Assembly (NCBI GenBank): GCA_032164245.1 | Contig: JAVMKO010000002.1 | Coordinates: forward strand, 178,876,920-178,940,919 | DNA length: 64,000 nt | Direction: 5' to 3' | From: Sternotherus odoratus | Lineage: Eukaryota > Chordata > Testudines > Kinosternidae | Shown here: positions 1-11,157 of the stretch, piece after piece | How the letters are laid out: every line of letters starts with the position of its first letter | How positions within the stretch are numbered: position 1 is the first letter of the stretch | Translations under genes and position numbers: made by a program | The notes under the pieces: generated by a model | Told to the model about the DNA's origin: nothing | The model's database searches: none | Seen by the model: the letters and a program-made list of their open reading frames with translations, nothing else

Positions 1-1252
1 ATCACCTGAATATTCATTTGTCCAGACCCTGCATTTTCAATCAGAAATTATGTGTTCCTTATAGAATTGTAATCTTGGTTAGAATGCTAGTGCTGACTGT
101 CTAATAAAGAAATGGCCAGGACATGCATAGCAATATAGGAACACACAAATCAAAGAACAAAAATTCCCGCTGCTTGTTTTTAACTGACGGAGATTCTCTA
201 CTTTTATGTTGTTACATGCTGTTTTCCTTATACATACAGATTGACATCTTGTGTTTCAAAAAAGAACGTAAGATAGTTTTAATAAGGCTATTGGTATATG
301 TTAGGTGAATCTCAGTTGCTTATTAAAACAAGTTTAATAGTTGCTAATTTTCCAAAAATACAGAAGCCTGCCAACACACCAGCCAAGGAATCTGGGATCT
401 ACACAAATAGTTACAAACTATAATTAGCAACCATTAAAGTAGCACAAAGCAAACCTTTTTTTTAAAACCCAGCTACAATATCAAAAAACCCCAAACTCTC
501 AGTGATAGTGTTTGTGTTTTGTAAATGGGAGCTTATATTGATTAAAACGGGGAAGAAATCTTTAAAATATTAATGTTTTCATTCACTTTTTAAAGGCAAG
601 TGTAGGTCTATCCCCATCTAGTGGCTAGTCCACACACAAGATTTATGTCTGCTATGGATTTATTCCTTTGGATCAAGTAGTAGGGGATCATTCTTTTAGT
701 GCTGAAGGTCCAGGGTATAAATCCCACTGTCAGCCCAATCGAGACTGGTTCTTTGATAGACAGTAGGCTGTGGATTCATAGCATGTAGGGTCAGAAGGGA
801 CCATCATCATCATTGTCTGACCTCTCGCTTAACACAGACCATCTGATTTCCACAGGGAGCATGTTTTACACCCAGAAGATCCCTAAAGCAAATCTGTTGT
901 AATTTTAACAAGTCTGTAGCTATTAAGATGGAGCAATATATATTTTAGAACTAACTCCTATCAAGTAAAATATTTGCCTTATTACATCTATGGACAGGAA
1001 TCTGTTGCAGTTGGTGTCTACCTTTCTTCATGGCTTTGGAAATGCATGGACATCCATTAGCTTATGAGGAATCTACTATCACATCAGTGTCTATGTATTT
1101 ATAAGGTCTATGTTGTGATCTGGTGTGAAGTAATAAATGAAGTAACAGCTTGTCTTTTACGTTCTTGAGTCAATCTCCAATTTTTATTGGTACTTATACA
1201 TTTTACTGTGTATTTCATTAAACAAAATCTGTTTCTTTTATGTCCTGTGCAG
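1..1252. other. DGKB intron, AT-rich, mostly unassigned
   Basis: No exon or long open frame is seen. A stretch at about 770-900 (TCATAGCATGTAGGGTCAGAAGGGACC and onward, seen in part) resembles the reverse complement of an old CR1-type LINE 3' end, as is common in reptile introns. The short open frames here have no coding character. Confidence 0.6.
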
Positions 1253-1370
1253 AATGTGAAGGATGATGGGCAGCATGTATGGAGACTGAAGCACTTTAAC
1301 AAGCCTGCCTACTGTAATCTTTGCTTGAACATGTTAATAGGAGTAGGCAAGCAGGGTCTCTGCTGTTCCT
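1253..1370 (+). CDS. DGKB: DGKB exon: first C1 (zinc-binding) domain
   Basis: This exon of diacylglycerol kinase beta starts after the acceptor TGTCCTGTGCAG and ends before donor GTGAGT; it is 118 nt, entering in phase 0 and leaving in phase 1. It encodes [16 protein letters not shown] and onward to GLCCS, the first half of the C1a domain, with the leading His, the CNLC pair and the beginning of the second Cys pair visible. The enzyme phosphorylates diacylglycerol to phosphatidic acid at membranes and is strongly expressed in neurons in mammals (family knowledge). The next exon (8860) completes the CCSFC pair in frame, which confirms the junction. The beta rather than alpha or gamma assignment rests on the linker and later exons, which match DGKB as I remember it; DGKG is the main alternative. 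Confidence 0.93.
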
Positions 1371-1499
1371 GTGAGTATATGTATTTCAGTGAGCATTCTG
1401 TAGTACAGCTACTTACTAAGTGTTACATTCACAGTAGATCTACTAGATCCACTGTATCCAAGCTCCTGCTGCCATATTGATGATTTTTCCTGTAGTTTA

Positions 1500-1800
1500 C
1501 ACTTGAGTGTTTGAACCCGTTTTAAAATCTTCAAACAGTGAGACTTTCAAAACCTCCTTTGAGAGCATATTCTGTATTTAAATGACCTCGGTATTAGGAC
1601 TTTTCCTCTTATATTCTGCATAAATGTACCTTTGCTTAATTTCTTCCTGTACCTCCTGGTTGTGATGTGACCTTAGTTTTTCTCCTTCTTTGGCATTTCT
1701 CCCCTTAAATAATTGTAAATAGTTATCTTATTCATATTCTTCCTTAGTTAACAAATACCCCAGGTACCGTATAGCCATATAATTAATTCTGTCTAGCATA
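1500..1800 (-). repeat. Probable old CR1-type LINE 3' fragment
   Basis: Pyrimidine-rich text of the kind left by the reverse complement of a decayed CR1 3' end (for example TTCCTGTACCTCCTGGTTG and TTGGCATTTCTCCCCTTAAA). No ends or target duplication are recognisable. The call is by resemblance only. Confidence 0.35.
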
Positions 1801-2282
1801 TTGGGGCCTGATTTTCAAAGTACCAGGTTCCTAAGACTTGTGGTAAACCCAGAGCAGGCAGCTACCAGAGAGGGTGGTGGTAGGAGAGGTAACCACAGGT
1901 CAATTGGGCTCAGCTGAGGAGAGGTTGCCAGGGAGGCAGGCAAGATCAGCTGGTACCAATTAAGCCCTGAGAGAGACCTTTTTAAACCCTCCTCACTGGT
2001 TGGGGTGGGAGAGACAGAGGGAGTGAGGCTGCCAGCAGGTTGGGGACAGCCAGACGGGGCCTCTCCAAGCCAGGAGACTGCTTTCCCTGGACAGAGGGTA
2101 AAAGACACAGCCAGAAGGGAGTGACTAGGGGAGGGAAAAGCCTGCCCCTGAGCTTTCCAGGTGGTTCGCCTGGGCAGCAACTGCCCTGCCAGGGCCTAAA
2201 GTACTGAAGCCTGGTGACTGTGAGAGGGCACCTTGCCATAGACTGGCAATCAATTTACATAGATACTATGATTTCCTCTACA
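1801..2282. other. Purine-rich, LTR-like stretch, unassigned
   Basis: Moderately GC-rich sequence with TTTTTAAACC at about 1979-1988 in a context resembling an LTR promoter, running up to the target site of the adjacent hAT. Open frames on the minus strand have no recognisable domain. It could be part of an LTR, but no partner LTR is seen. Confidence 0.35.
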
Positions 2283-2290
2283 ATCATAAA

Positions 2291-3147
2291 TAGGATTGCT
2301 AACTTTCTAATCACACAAAACCGAGCACCTTTGTCCTGCAGGGAGGGGGTGTAGTCTCAGGACTGGGGCAGGGGGGTGGAGTGAGGGAGAGGGTGTGGGC
2401 TCCAGATGGTGGTGTGGGCTCTGGGGTGGGGCCAGGGATTAGGGATTTGGAGTATAGAAGGAGACTCAGGGCTGAGATGGGGTTGGGGTGTGGAGGGGTA
2501 CTGGGTGCAAGCTCCTGGAGGGAGTTTGGCTGCAGAGGGGCATGGGGTTGGGGTGCAGGAGGGAGTGTGGGTTCCAGGAGGGAGTTTGGTTGTGGGAGGG
2601 AGCTCAGGCTGGGACAGGGGCTGGAGTGCAGAGGGTGTGCTGGGTGCAGCTCTGGGAGGAAGTTTGGGTGTGGCGGTGGCAGGCAGCTGGGATGCAGGAG
2701 AGGTTTGGGGTGCGGGCTCTGGGAGGGAATTAGGGTGGGGGAAGGGGTTTCAACTTGGGGGTGGGGGTTGGGGTGCTGGAGGAGGTATGGGGCATGGACT
2801 CCAGCTGCGTGATGCTTACCTCAGGTGACTCCTGGTCAGGAGCACAGTGGGGCTGGGACTAAGACGGGTGGCTCCCGGAAGTGGCTTATCCCTGTGGCCC
2901 CTATACAGAGGGGCCAGGCGGATCTGCGCACTGCCTCTGTCCATAGGTGCTGTTCCCACAGCTCAGCATGTGGGCATTGTGCAGAGCCCCCCTAGGAGCC
3001 AGACATGCTTTCCACTTCTGGGAGCTGTACGGAGTCAGGGCAGGCAGGGAGCCTGCCTTAGTCCTGCTGCACCTCTGACTGGACTGGTCACTGGTGCTGA
3101 TCAGAGCCTCCAAGGCCCAGTTGAAAACCGGCTGCCTGGCAACCCTA
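2291..3147. mobile_element. Non-autonomous hAT transposon, G-rich core
   Basis: The ends TAGGATTGCTAAC and TGGCAACCCTA are imperfect terminal inverted repeats. They are flanked by an 8-bp near-duplication, ATCATAAA at 2283-2290 and ATCATAAG at 3148-3155, the size typical of hAT insertions. The core (about 2340-2815) is strongly G-rich with degenerate repeats around GGGAGTTTGG and GGTGCAGGAGG. The long plus-strand frames there are a by-product of that composition. No transposase is present. Confidence 0.8.
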
Positions 3148-3155
3148 ATCATAAG

Positions 3156-3944
3156 GCTTGATTTATGTTATTCATCTTCGCATTCATACATTTAAAAACA
3201 GGAAGCGAGAAGGTACCATTAGATCATCTACTCTGGCCTCCTTTATATCAAAGGACATTAAATTTCACTGTTATCCGATATCGAGCCCAATAGCTTGTGT
3301 TTAGCTAAAACACATCTTCCAGAAAGGCACCCTGTCTTGGTTCAGAAACATCAAGAAATGGAGAATCTGTCACTTGCTTTGGTAGTTTGTTCCAGAGGTT
3401 AATCATTCAGTGTTTAAAACAAAATAAAACAAAAAACGGAGCCTGATTTTCTATTTAAATTTTTAGCTTCCAGGCATTGTTTTTTGTTATAACTTTCTCT
3501 ATTAGATTTAAGAGTCCTTCAGTAGCCACTATTTTCTGCCTGTAAGGTACTTATATGCTGTAATTAAGTCACCTCTTAGTATTCTTTTTGATAAATTAAA
3601 CAGATTGAGTTCTTTGTCTGTCACTGTAAAACATTTTCTCCTTCCCTTGAGTCAAAAGTAGCCCATCAAAGGTATATCGATGTATATCTTTCTGAGCAAG
3701 TAATTCCACTGATGAACTTGAGACTACCAATTGTGAATAAAGGTGGCAGAATTAGAAATTTACTTTTCTCAGTAGTGAACAGTGTCCCATTTAGGAAATG
3801 AATCCTGTACATATTGGTTTCCACATCAAATAATCAAATGCATTGGAGTAAAATAGGCCTCTTTATTCCAAACATTTTAAACAAATAGCAATCTATCAAC
3901 TCCCTTTTCCCAGGGTGTGACTGCTGACTACTCTACAGTCCCCT
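3156..3944. other. DGKB intron with old CR1-like remnant
   Basis: About 3190-3660 reads like a decayed minus-strand CR1 3' region (for example AGATCATCTACTCTGGCCTC and TTGTTCCAGAGGTTAATCA). The remainder, to 3944, is AT-rich and unassigned. Confidence 0.5.
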
Positions 3945-4279
3945 TTTTTGCTTTCTGCTCCTAGGCTTTATACAGGCTCCTCCTGTTCTCATCCAGCTGA
4001 CTCTCATCTAATTAATACTTGCTCCCTGACTTCTCCTCCAGGGCAGTTAAGTGGTCCAACTAGCCAGTTTAATCCTTCAGGCCTTGTGTGGGGTGGACAG
4101 TCTATCACAGATACAAGGAGCTTCTGGTCATTGGGTCTGCAGTTGAGGAATGGGAAGCATGAGGCATGGTCCTATTCAAGTCAGGACAGATCACAAGAAT
4201 TTGGAATATCTACAGACAACCCGGTGATGCAACCAATTTCAGATTGGCTGGGGTTTTTTCTGTCTTGATTTGACTTTTT

Positions 4280-5407
4280 CTGGTGATGTACTGTCCAGAG
4301 ACTACAAGCAGGAAGGTGGACATCTTGTGCCACAAAGACGATAACCATGAAGTGGAGTAGGAAGCTCTCATCACCATCCTTAAATGCTCCCACTTTGTCT
4401 GTGGGGCCATCAATGTGATCTGACAACCACTAATCCTAATTCTGCTCCCACGTGATCCATTTATGGCCCCAGTCTGTCAGTCTATAAGAAACACTGCTGT
4501 CTCCCAAGATTCAAGCTTCCATCTGCAACGAGACCACCTCTATCATAGGGATTGCTTCTTCATTTCTGGCAGGAATTTCTTCACCTTTTCCACACTGAGC
4601 CCTGCACTTTGACAGCCTACACCTGCAGACAGATGGCCAAACTGAAAGAGTCAAGCAAACCTTGGAGCAGTACTGCCACTGTTTTTAGAATTTCCATTAG
4701 GATGATCAGCTTCCAGTGCTGTGGTTCAGATACAGCGATTCTAACCTACATTTCACCTCAACAGACAATATTCTAGTTTCATCTGGACCTACTAGAAGGC
4801 TGTGCCATCCCAGCAACCACAAACCCAGTCCTCCACCTTCAACGAATATACCAAGAATTTCAAAGAGCACTTACTTGAGTAAAGAATCTCATAGGCATTA
4901 TGCCAGCCAAAAGCAACGAGCCATCTCTAAACTAGCCATAGAGGTTAAAAGTTGGACTCTTGTCCCAAACTTGAGAACAGATCACCCTTTCACCAAGCTC
5001 GACCACCAATACTTGGATCTTTTTCAGATCATCGAACAAATAAACCCAGTGCCCTTTAAGCTTCATATCCCAGAATCCATCAAAATTCACTCTGTTTTTC
5101 ATGTTTCCTTCTGCAAGCTGTTTGTTAACAACCCCTTCCCTGACTGAGTAGGCCCTCCTTCACTTCCCATAATAGTCCAGTGGCAGGTAGAATACAAAAT
5201 CAATCAGGTCTTTGATTCCTGATGGGTCAGAGGGAAGCTCCAGTATCTGATAAAGTGGAAGGAATACCGGCCCAGAGGAGCGATCCTCAGAGCCAGAAAA
5301 AAATGTTGACACTCCCAATCTCTTCTGAGAATTTCGCCAAAGATATTCTGACAAGCTAGGGCTGAGGGCCCCTAGAAGGAGCCCTCGGAGGATGAGCTTG
5401 GAGAGGT
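4280..5407 (+). pseudogene. Ty3/gypsy chromovirus integrase-chromodomain remnant
   Basis: Plus-strand pol remnant of a chromodomain-bearing gypsy retrotransposon. Around 4545-4700 the integrase core is readable in shifting frames, including FWQEF and, one frame away, LQTDGQTERVKQTLEQY, the classic integrase signature. From about 4960 to 5145 the C-terminal region reads LDHQYLDLFQI and IHSVFHVSF. After a stop, about 5190-5310 gives VEYKINQ, LQYLIKWKEY, a chromodomain that in intact elements binds modified histones. Multiple frameshifts and stops show it is dead. It is followed by a purine-rich tract and an LTR start at 5410, so it is the 3' end of an element whose 5' part is missing or unrecognisable (3945-4280 may belong to it). 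Confidence 0.82.
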
Positions 5408-5409
5408 AA

Positions 5410-5583
5410 TGTCAGGACCTCAACTGGCTGCGGACACAGTCTCCTGGCAACACAATGAGCATGACAGGACCCAATAAGCTCTCACTAAGTGACTGTTGGA
5501 CAGAAGAGCCAGTACATTATTTAAGCCTTGTACCAACAGTAGCATATCAGCTGCTCAATATGTTCTAAGCCCGTAGTTGTCAC
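5410..5583 (+). mobile_element. Gypsy LTR, left part (interrupted by hAT)
   Basis: Begins TGTCAGGACCTC just after a purine-rich stretch that follows the chromodomain remnant, as expected for a 3' LTR. A TATA-like TATTTAAGCC lies at about 5519. The LTR is broken at 5583 by the insertion of the hAT element at 5584-6971 and resumes at about 6980. Confidence 0.6.
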
Positions 5584-6149
5584 CAGGGCCAGCGACAGAA
5601 ATTTTGGGGCCCCCTACTCTGAGCGTTTGGGGGCCCCCTACTCTGAGCGTTTGGGGGTCCCCCAACCTCCCCCAGTCTATTTTCCTTTCCCCCCCCCCCC
5701 CACCTGACCCGGCCCACCCAACCTAATCTCCTCCCCCAGCCTAACCTCCTCCCCTCCCCACCCATCCCTGCCTGGCCCACTCCGCTGTTGGGGGTGATCT
5801 TCCTTTACCCACGCCCCGCCCAACCTCCCCCCATCTCTAGCCGCCTTCCCTCCCCCACCCCTGCCTGGCCCGGCCCATCCCACCGAACCTAACCTCCTCC
5901 CCCGTCCCACTCCCAACCCAGCCTCCTGCCCCCATGCCTGACCCGCCCAGCTCAGCCTCCCCCCCACCAAACCTCCTTCCCTCCCGCACCCACGCCTCAC
6001 CCACCCCATCCAGCCTAGTCTCCTGCCCCGCCTCCCCCCACTGGGCTGCCATTGGCTCCCGGCCCCGGGTCTCCCCAGCCCCGCTCGCAGGCCCCTGCCC
6101 CAGCGGAGCGGCGCTCACTCTCTGATCGCTCCTGAGGCGGGAGAAGGGG

Positions 6150-6345
6150 GATGGATGGGAAGTAGATGGGGAGGGGGCTCTGGGTGAGGAGGGAGAAGGG
6201 GGATGGATGGGGACGGGGCTCTGGGTGAGGAGGGGACTGGGGGTGGAGGGGGCTCTGGGTGAGAAGGGGGACGGGGGTAGATGGGGAGGGGGCTCTGGGT
6301 GAGGAAGGGGCTGGGGGTGGAGGGAGCTTTGGGTGAGAAGGGGGG
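6150..6345. repeat. Minisatellite inside the hAT element
   Basis: Four to five degenerate copies of a GC-rich unit containing GGGGCTCTGGGTGAGGAG, with spacers such as GGGGGATGGATGGG. The copies differ by small indels. On the minus strand they lie in what would be an intron between the donor-like site near 6690 and the acceptor-like site near 6134. Confidence 0.7.
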
Positions 6346-6766
6346 TGATGGCCCCTGGGCAAGCAGGGTCTCTGCTCCAGCCTCGCTTCTTGGGGACACC
6401 CGTGGGGGGGGGGGAGCAGGCGGCTCCCGGCCAGCCTAGGGCGCTCCGGAGTGGGGGGTCTGGGGGCCCCTCCAGATATGGAGAAGACCCCGCGCAGGTG
6501 TCCAGACGTGGGACCCCCGGGACCCAAGGAGCAGGAGAGATGCCTCCTCTCCCGCCGGCCCGGAGTGAGGGACCCCAGTGAGGGGGTGTCACCAGGTGAG
6601 GAGACTTGGGGACAGATACACGACCCCAATTCGTCCCAAAAGGCTGGGGGACAAAGACACCCCCCGATTCCCCGCCCGCCTCCCCTCTCACCTCGCCTGC
6701 CGCCCAGCCCGGACTCCGCCTGCGGCCGCGGCCCTGCAAACCTCCGGCGGCGGCCGGCTGACAGCT

Positions 6767-6774
6767 GTATATAG
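6767..6774 (-). promoter_or_regulatory. TATA box of captured promoter (minus strand)
   Basis: The minus strand reads GGGCTATATACAGCTGTCAG. The TATA motif overlaps an E box (CAGCTG). Two more E boxes, CAGCTG and CAGGTG, lie upstream at about 6800-6825. A GC-rich leader follows and ends in GGCGAG|GTGAGAGG, a good splice donor, near 6690. The arrangement looks like the core promoter and first exon of a tissue-specific gene. Activity is inference. Confidence 0.5.
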
Positions 6775-6842
6775 CCCGGCGTAGCGCTCCACCCCCGGCC
6801 CTCCCCACCTGCCCCACACAGCTGATCTCCCCCCCGCGCTGC

Positions 6843-6972
6843 CCAGGCCCAGCGACAAGGGGGGACGACTATGGGTACAGCTGTGTACCGGGGCCCGGAC
6901 TTAAGGGGGCCCCCCTTAAGTCCGGGGCCCGGTACAGCTCTACCCGTAGTACCCCCCTGTCGCCGGCCCTGG
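6843..6972. repeat. 130-bp near-perfect palindrome at the hAT right end
   Basis: Left half 6843-6909 and right half 6910-6972 are inverted copies with about 10% mismatch or indels, centred on CTTAAGGGGGCCCCCCTTAAG (seen in part). Both outer ends carry a copy of the element's own terminal repeat (CCAGGCCCAGCGAC on the left, GTCGCCGGCCCTGG on the right). Confidence 0.85.
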
Positions 6973-6979
6973 TTGTCAC

Positions 6980-7190
6980 ATCTGTCTTTGTGTCAACCCA
7001 TGCTTGTTTGTGCCTCAGCCCTAGCCACTACCTTCCTCCGAACCCCCTGACTCCAAGCACTGGCTTGTCTCCTGAACACAATTCCATTTCTGTTCTGACT
7101 CTTGTTTCCTGACCATGACTCCAGTTCCACCTTCCAGCTCTCTTCTGATGACTAGGCCCGGCTCCTGTTATGACCACCAGGTTGGGATCG
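6980..7190 (+). mobile_element. Gypsy LTR, right part (tentative)
   Basis: The sequence after the hAT target duplication continues the LTR broken at 5583, with repeated CTGACTCC/CTGTTCTGACTC-like text common in such LTRs. The true 3' end is not certain; a TG...CA boundary was not fixed. Confidence 0.4.
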
Positions 7191-7236
7191 CCTATATCCT
7201 ATCATATGATAGGTATATTCTGTTCTGTTGTAGATT

Positions 7237-7425
7237 GGGGGTGAGGGATAGCTCAGTGGTTTGAGCATTGGTCTGCTTAAACCCAGCGTTGTGAATTTAA
7301 TCCTTGAGGGAGCCATTTGGGAATATGGGGTAAAAATAGGGAATGGTCCTGCTTTGAGCAGGGGGTTGGAGTAGATGATCTCCTGAGGTCCCTTCCAACT
7401 CAGAGATTCTATGATTCTATATCAG
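7237..7425 (+). repeat. tRNA-derived SINE (cryptodire type)
   Basis: Head GGGATAGCTCAGTGGTTTG carries a pol III A box, with a B-box-like region around 7291-7300. The body ends GGTCCTGCTTTGAGCAGGGG and GATGATCTCCTGAGGTCCC, and the tail is ATTCTATGATTCTAT, shared with CR1 LINEs that mobilise it. Several substitutions mark it as an older copy. Confidence 0.88.
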
Positions 7426-8859
7426 TAGTATGAAAATAGGACTTTCTCTGTCTATAAAATAAAACTTCCTTGGAAAAGAATAGTGCTCCTGTTCTCATTT
7501 GCATTTACCATGACTTTCTCTTTTTGCTGCGCTAGCCTTGTCTTTTCTTTATTTGATATGTTGCTTGACACTGAATGGATCATTTTTCAGTAGTGATCAT
7601 CACTCTGTAGGGAATTTGTGTTCCTTTCAGTTTCTTCAAGTAAGCAAGTAGGAAGGGGCCTGAGTTTTCTTACGAAACCACTCCAACGCTTCCATATCTT
7701 CCTGAAACCTTCCTCCATTCCTTCCACCTAATAAATTATTTCCTCCCACGTATTTTTGAAGCATTGCTATAGATTGCACTCTTTTTAAAAAAAAAAATTA
7801 CTTTTTTAAAAAATTGTGTTCGGAGAAAAAAAACAACAGTTAGAGAACTGCAGGGGGCCCCACCATCCCTCCATGGCACAATCAACAATGTTACTCCCTG
7901 CAGTTTGTCTGATTAATGGCTGCACCTCCCACTGGGTCTGTGTAATAGGTGCAAGCAAGGTGTTTAGAAGTGCTTTGTGCTTAATTGCTGCCAAGGCCAA
8001 AAGCATGAGACTTATCCAATGCAGGCAGATATTCATCCTTCGCTTTAAATAGTTGAATCTATTCAATGCTGTCATGATAAGCAGTAGCATTATTTCCTCA
8101 TCAATGCACAGTGATGCAGTAATGTTAACTATTCACTCATCACCGAAATATGAGTGTAGAGTTTTATAATTGAAGTCAGGGGAGCTTTATATCATAAACT
8201 GGTACTTTTATATCCCCCCATTATAGTTAGTGAGAGCTTTATAGACAAGGTTTGTCAATAAAGACAAGTATGTAAAACTGATGGTAGTAGATTTAGAAAA
8301 GGAAGCTTCTCTGTATAGGAATAGTGTTATGGCAAGCAAGAGTTGAATTTTGGATGATTACATGAAATGCATGACAACAATAGCTATGTGGAAATGAACT
8401 AATCAACCATTTAAGATTTATAAATCAATAGAGAGAATAACATAAACTCATTGGCTTTTATTTTCATGCTTACCAGCTGCTCTCTTGCCTATAGTTTGTA
8501 AAATATAGATTTCTTCCTACTAGCAAATGACACCAAACCATTTGGCAGTCATCAATTTGTCTTTAATATTATTGTCTTTTGGGAATTATTGTGAAAAATT
8601 TTAGTGAGGACTGATTTAATTAAGCATTTCCTGCTGTGCCATGATAGAGCATTCTTGGATTTTTCACTTGCATAATATTTCCTGTACTAATTGGCCTTTT
8701 GTATTGCATGGAAAAAACAGCCTACTTTGAGTTTTTATTGACTGATTGGATTGATTAAATAGTAGTAGATATGAAACCAAGTTCTACTAATGTAATTTTT
8801 TACATAGAAATGTAGTCAGAAACAGCATTAATTCAGTCTTAAAATGCTTCTCTTTTCAG
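7426..8859. other. DGKB intron, no recognised element
   Basis: AT-rich intronic sequence. A less AT-rich block at about 7850-8130 supports overlapping short frames on both strands but has no recognisable domain. It could be a conserved non-coding element; that cannot be judged from one genome. Confidence 0.6.
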
Positions 8860-8948
8860 TTTGCAAGTACACAGTCCATGAACGCTGCGTCTCAAGAGCC
8901 CCTGCCTCTTGTATCAAAACATATGTGAAATCCAAAAAGAACACTGAT
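8860..8948 (+). CDS. DGKB: DGKB exon: end of C1a domain
   Basis: The 89-nt exon begins after TCTCTTTTCAG, enters in phase 1 and ends before GTAAGC in phase 0. It completes the C1a zinc site: the split codon gives Phe, then CKYTVHERC and further to [14 protein letters not shown]. The ligands Cys, His, Cys and Cys are all present. The next exon follows after an intron of only 81 bp, strikingly short in a gene with kilobase-scale introns. Confidence 0.93.
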
Positions 8949-9029
8949 GTAAGCCTGTGGTAGCATTTACTTTGGCATGTAGCTGTTAAAATTGGCAATC
9001 TTACTTACGCCTGCACTTTTCTTTCATAG

Positions 9030-10350
<1,321 letters not shown>

Positions 10351-10356
10351 AGACTT

Positions 10357-10507
10357 GGGGCCAGATTTTAAAAGGTATTTAGGCACTTAGGAGGATTTTC
10401 AAAGGTGCCTCGGTCTACTGCAGTTAAAAGTGTACGTGCTTTTGAAAATCCCTCAGGTGCCTAGATGCATCTCCAGGTGCCTAAATGCATTTTAAAATCT
10501 GATCCTT
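10357..10507. repeat. Old inverted-repeat element (GGGCCAGATTTTAAAA type)
   Basis: The left end GGGGCCAGATTTTAAAAGG and the right end TTTTAAAATCTGATCC are inverted copies. The inside repeats the motif AGGTGCCTA or its complement. This is the degraded form of a palindromic repeat family common in reptile genomes. No target duplication was found. Confidence 0.55.
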
Positions 10508-10927
10508 GGATTCTTAAATTTAGACATCCACGTTTGAAAATGTTAGCCCTGGAATTTCCACGTCTGTCAACCATGATTCTCTCTATCTGCCAATATTTTA
10601 AGGAATAATATGTGTTTTTCTGAAAATAATGTGCTTTGTTTTCAAATTGAGTGTATTCATCTTTTCAATTTGCTTCTAGGATTTCAGGTGTAAATTAGAA
10701 GTGGTCCATTAGTAAAACACCTACTAGATTTACCAACCATTAAAAATACGTTTGCTTCATTTTTATACCACTTCGCATATAATATTAATTTCCCTTGTAA
10801 TTCCAGTTCAGAGCCCTTTTTAACCCTTTCTCCTTCCATAACTATCACTGTAAGTATAGAAACCTGCTGAAATGCCCTAAAGCTACCAACTTAAAACCAA
10901 GGCAAAACCCATATATTTGTCACAGAC

Positions 10928-11149
10928 TAGGGCCGGCTCCAGGTACCAGCGTCTCAAGCGCGTGCTTGGTGTGGCCAACGTTGGGGGGCGGCGCACCGTC
11001 CATGATTGGGGCGGCATGCCGCTTCTTATTTTGGCAGCCATATCCAAGCTGCCGCTTCTCTTTTTCGGTGTCATTTCGGCAGCAGGTCTATGACTTTGGG
11101 TTTCTTTTTTTCGCTGTTTGGAGCGGCAAAAAAGCTGGAGCCGGCCCTG
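10928..11149. mobile_element. Short hAT MITE
   Basis: Inverted termini TAGGGCCGGCTCCAG and CTGGAGCCGGCCCTG (14 of 15 match), flanked by TCACAGAC (10920-10927) and TCAAAGAC (11150-11157), an 8-bp duplication with one change. It has 222 bp and no coding capacity; short frames inside are chance. Confidence 0.88.
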
Positions 11150-11157
11150 TCAAAGAC

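Larger units (their letters stand above)
5584..6971. mobile_element. GC-rich hAT element with captured promoter-like sequence
   Basis: The termini CAGGGCCAGCGACAG and CTGTCGCCGGCCCTG are 15-bp inverted repeats with one mismatch. They are flanked by a perfect 8-bp duplication GTTGTCAC (5576-5583 and 6972-6979), diagnostic of hAT. The 1.39-kb interior encodes no transposase. It is extremely GC-rich, unlike the AT-rich intron around it, and contains a minus-strand TATA box, E-box motifs, a splice-donor-like and a splice-acceptor-like site, and a minisatellite. The 326-aa and 204-aa minus-strand frames are proline-rich and overlap in different frames, so they are probably compositional. The features suggest host promoter and exon DNA taken up by the transposon; the donor gene is not recognised. 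Confidence 0.85.

Noticed and set aside
2381..2828. Overlapping 140-143-codon plus-strand frames in the G-rich hAT
   Set aside because: Trp/Gly/Arg-rich in all frames because of G-tracts lacking stops; tandem repeats, not coding.
5837..6817. A 326-codon minus-strand frame in the hAT element as a gene
   Set aside because: Very Pro/Ser/Gly-rich, overlaps other long frames in other phases, built largely from a minisatellite in 80% GC sequence. No domain.
7800..8100. A small gene from the overlapping frames on both strands
   Set aside because: No start context, splice sites, domain or codon character; at most a conserved non-coding element, which one genome cannot show.
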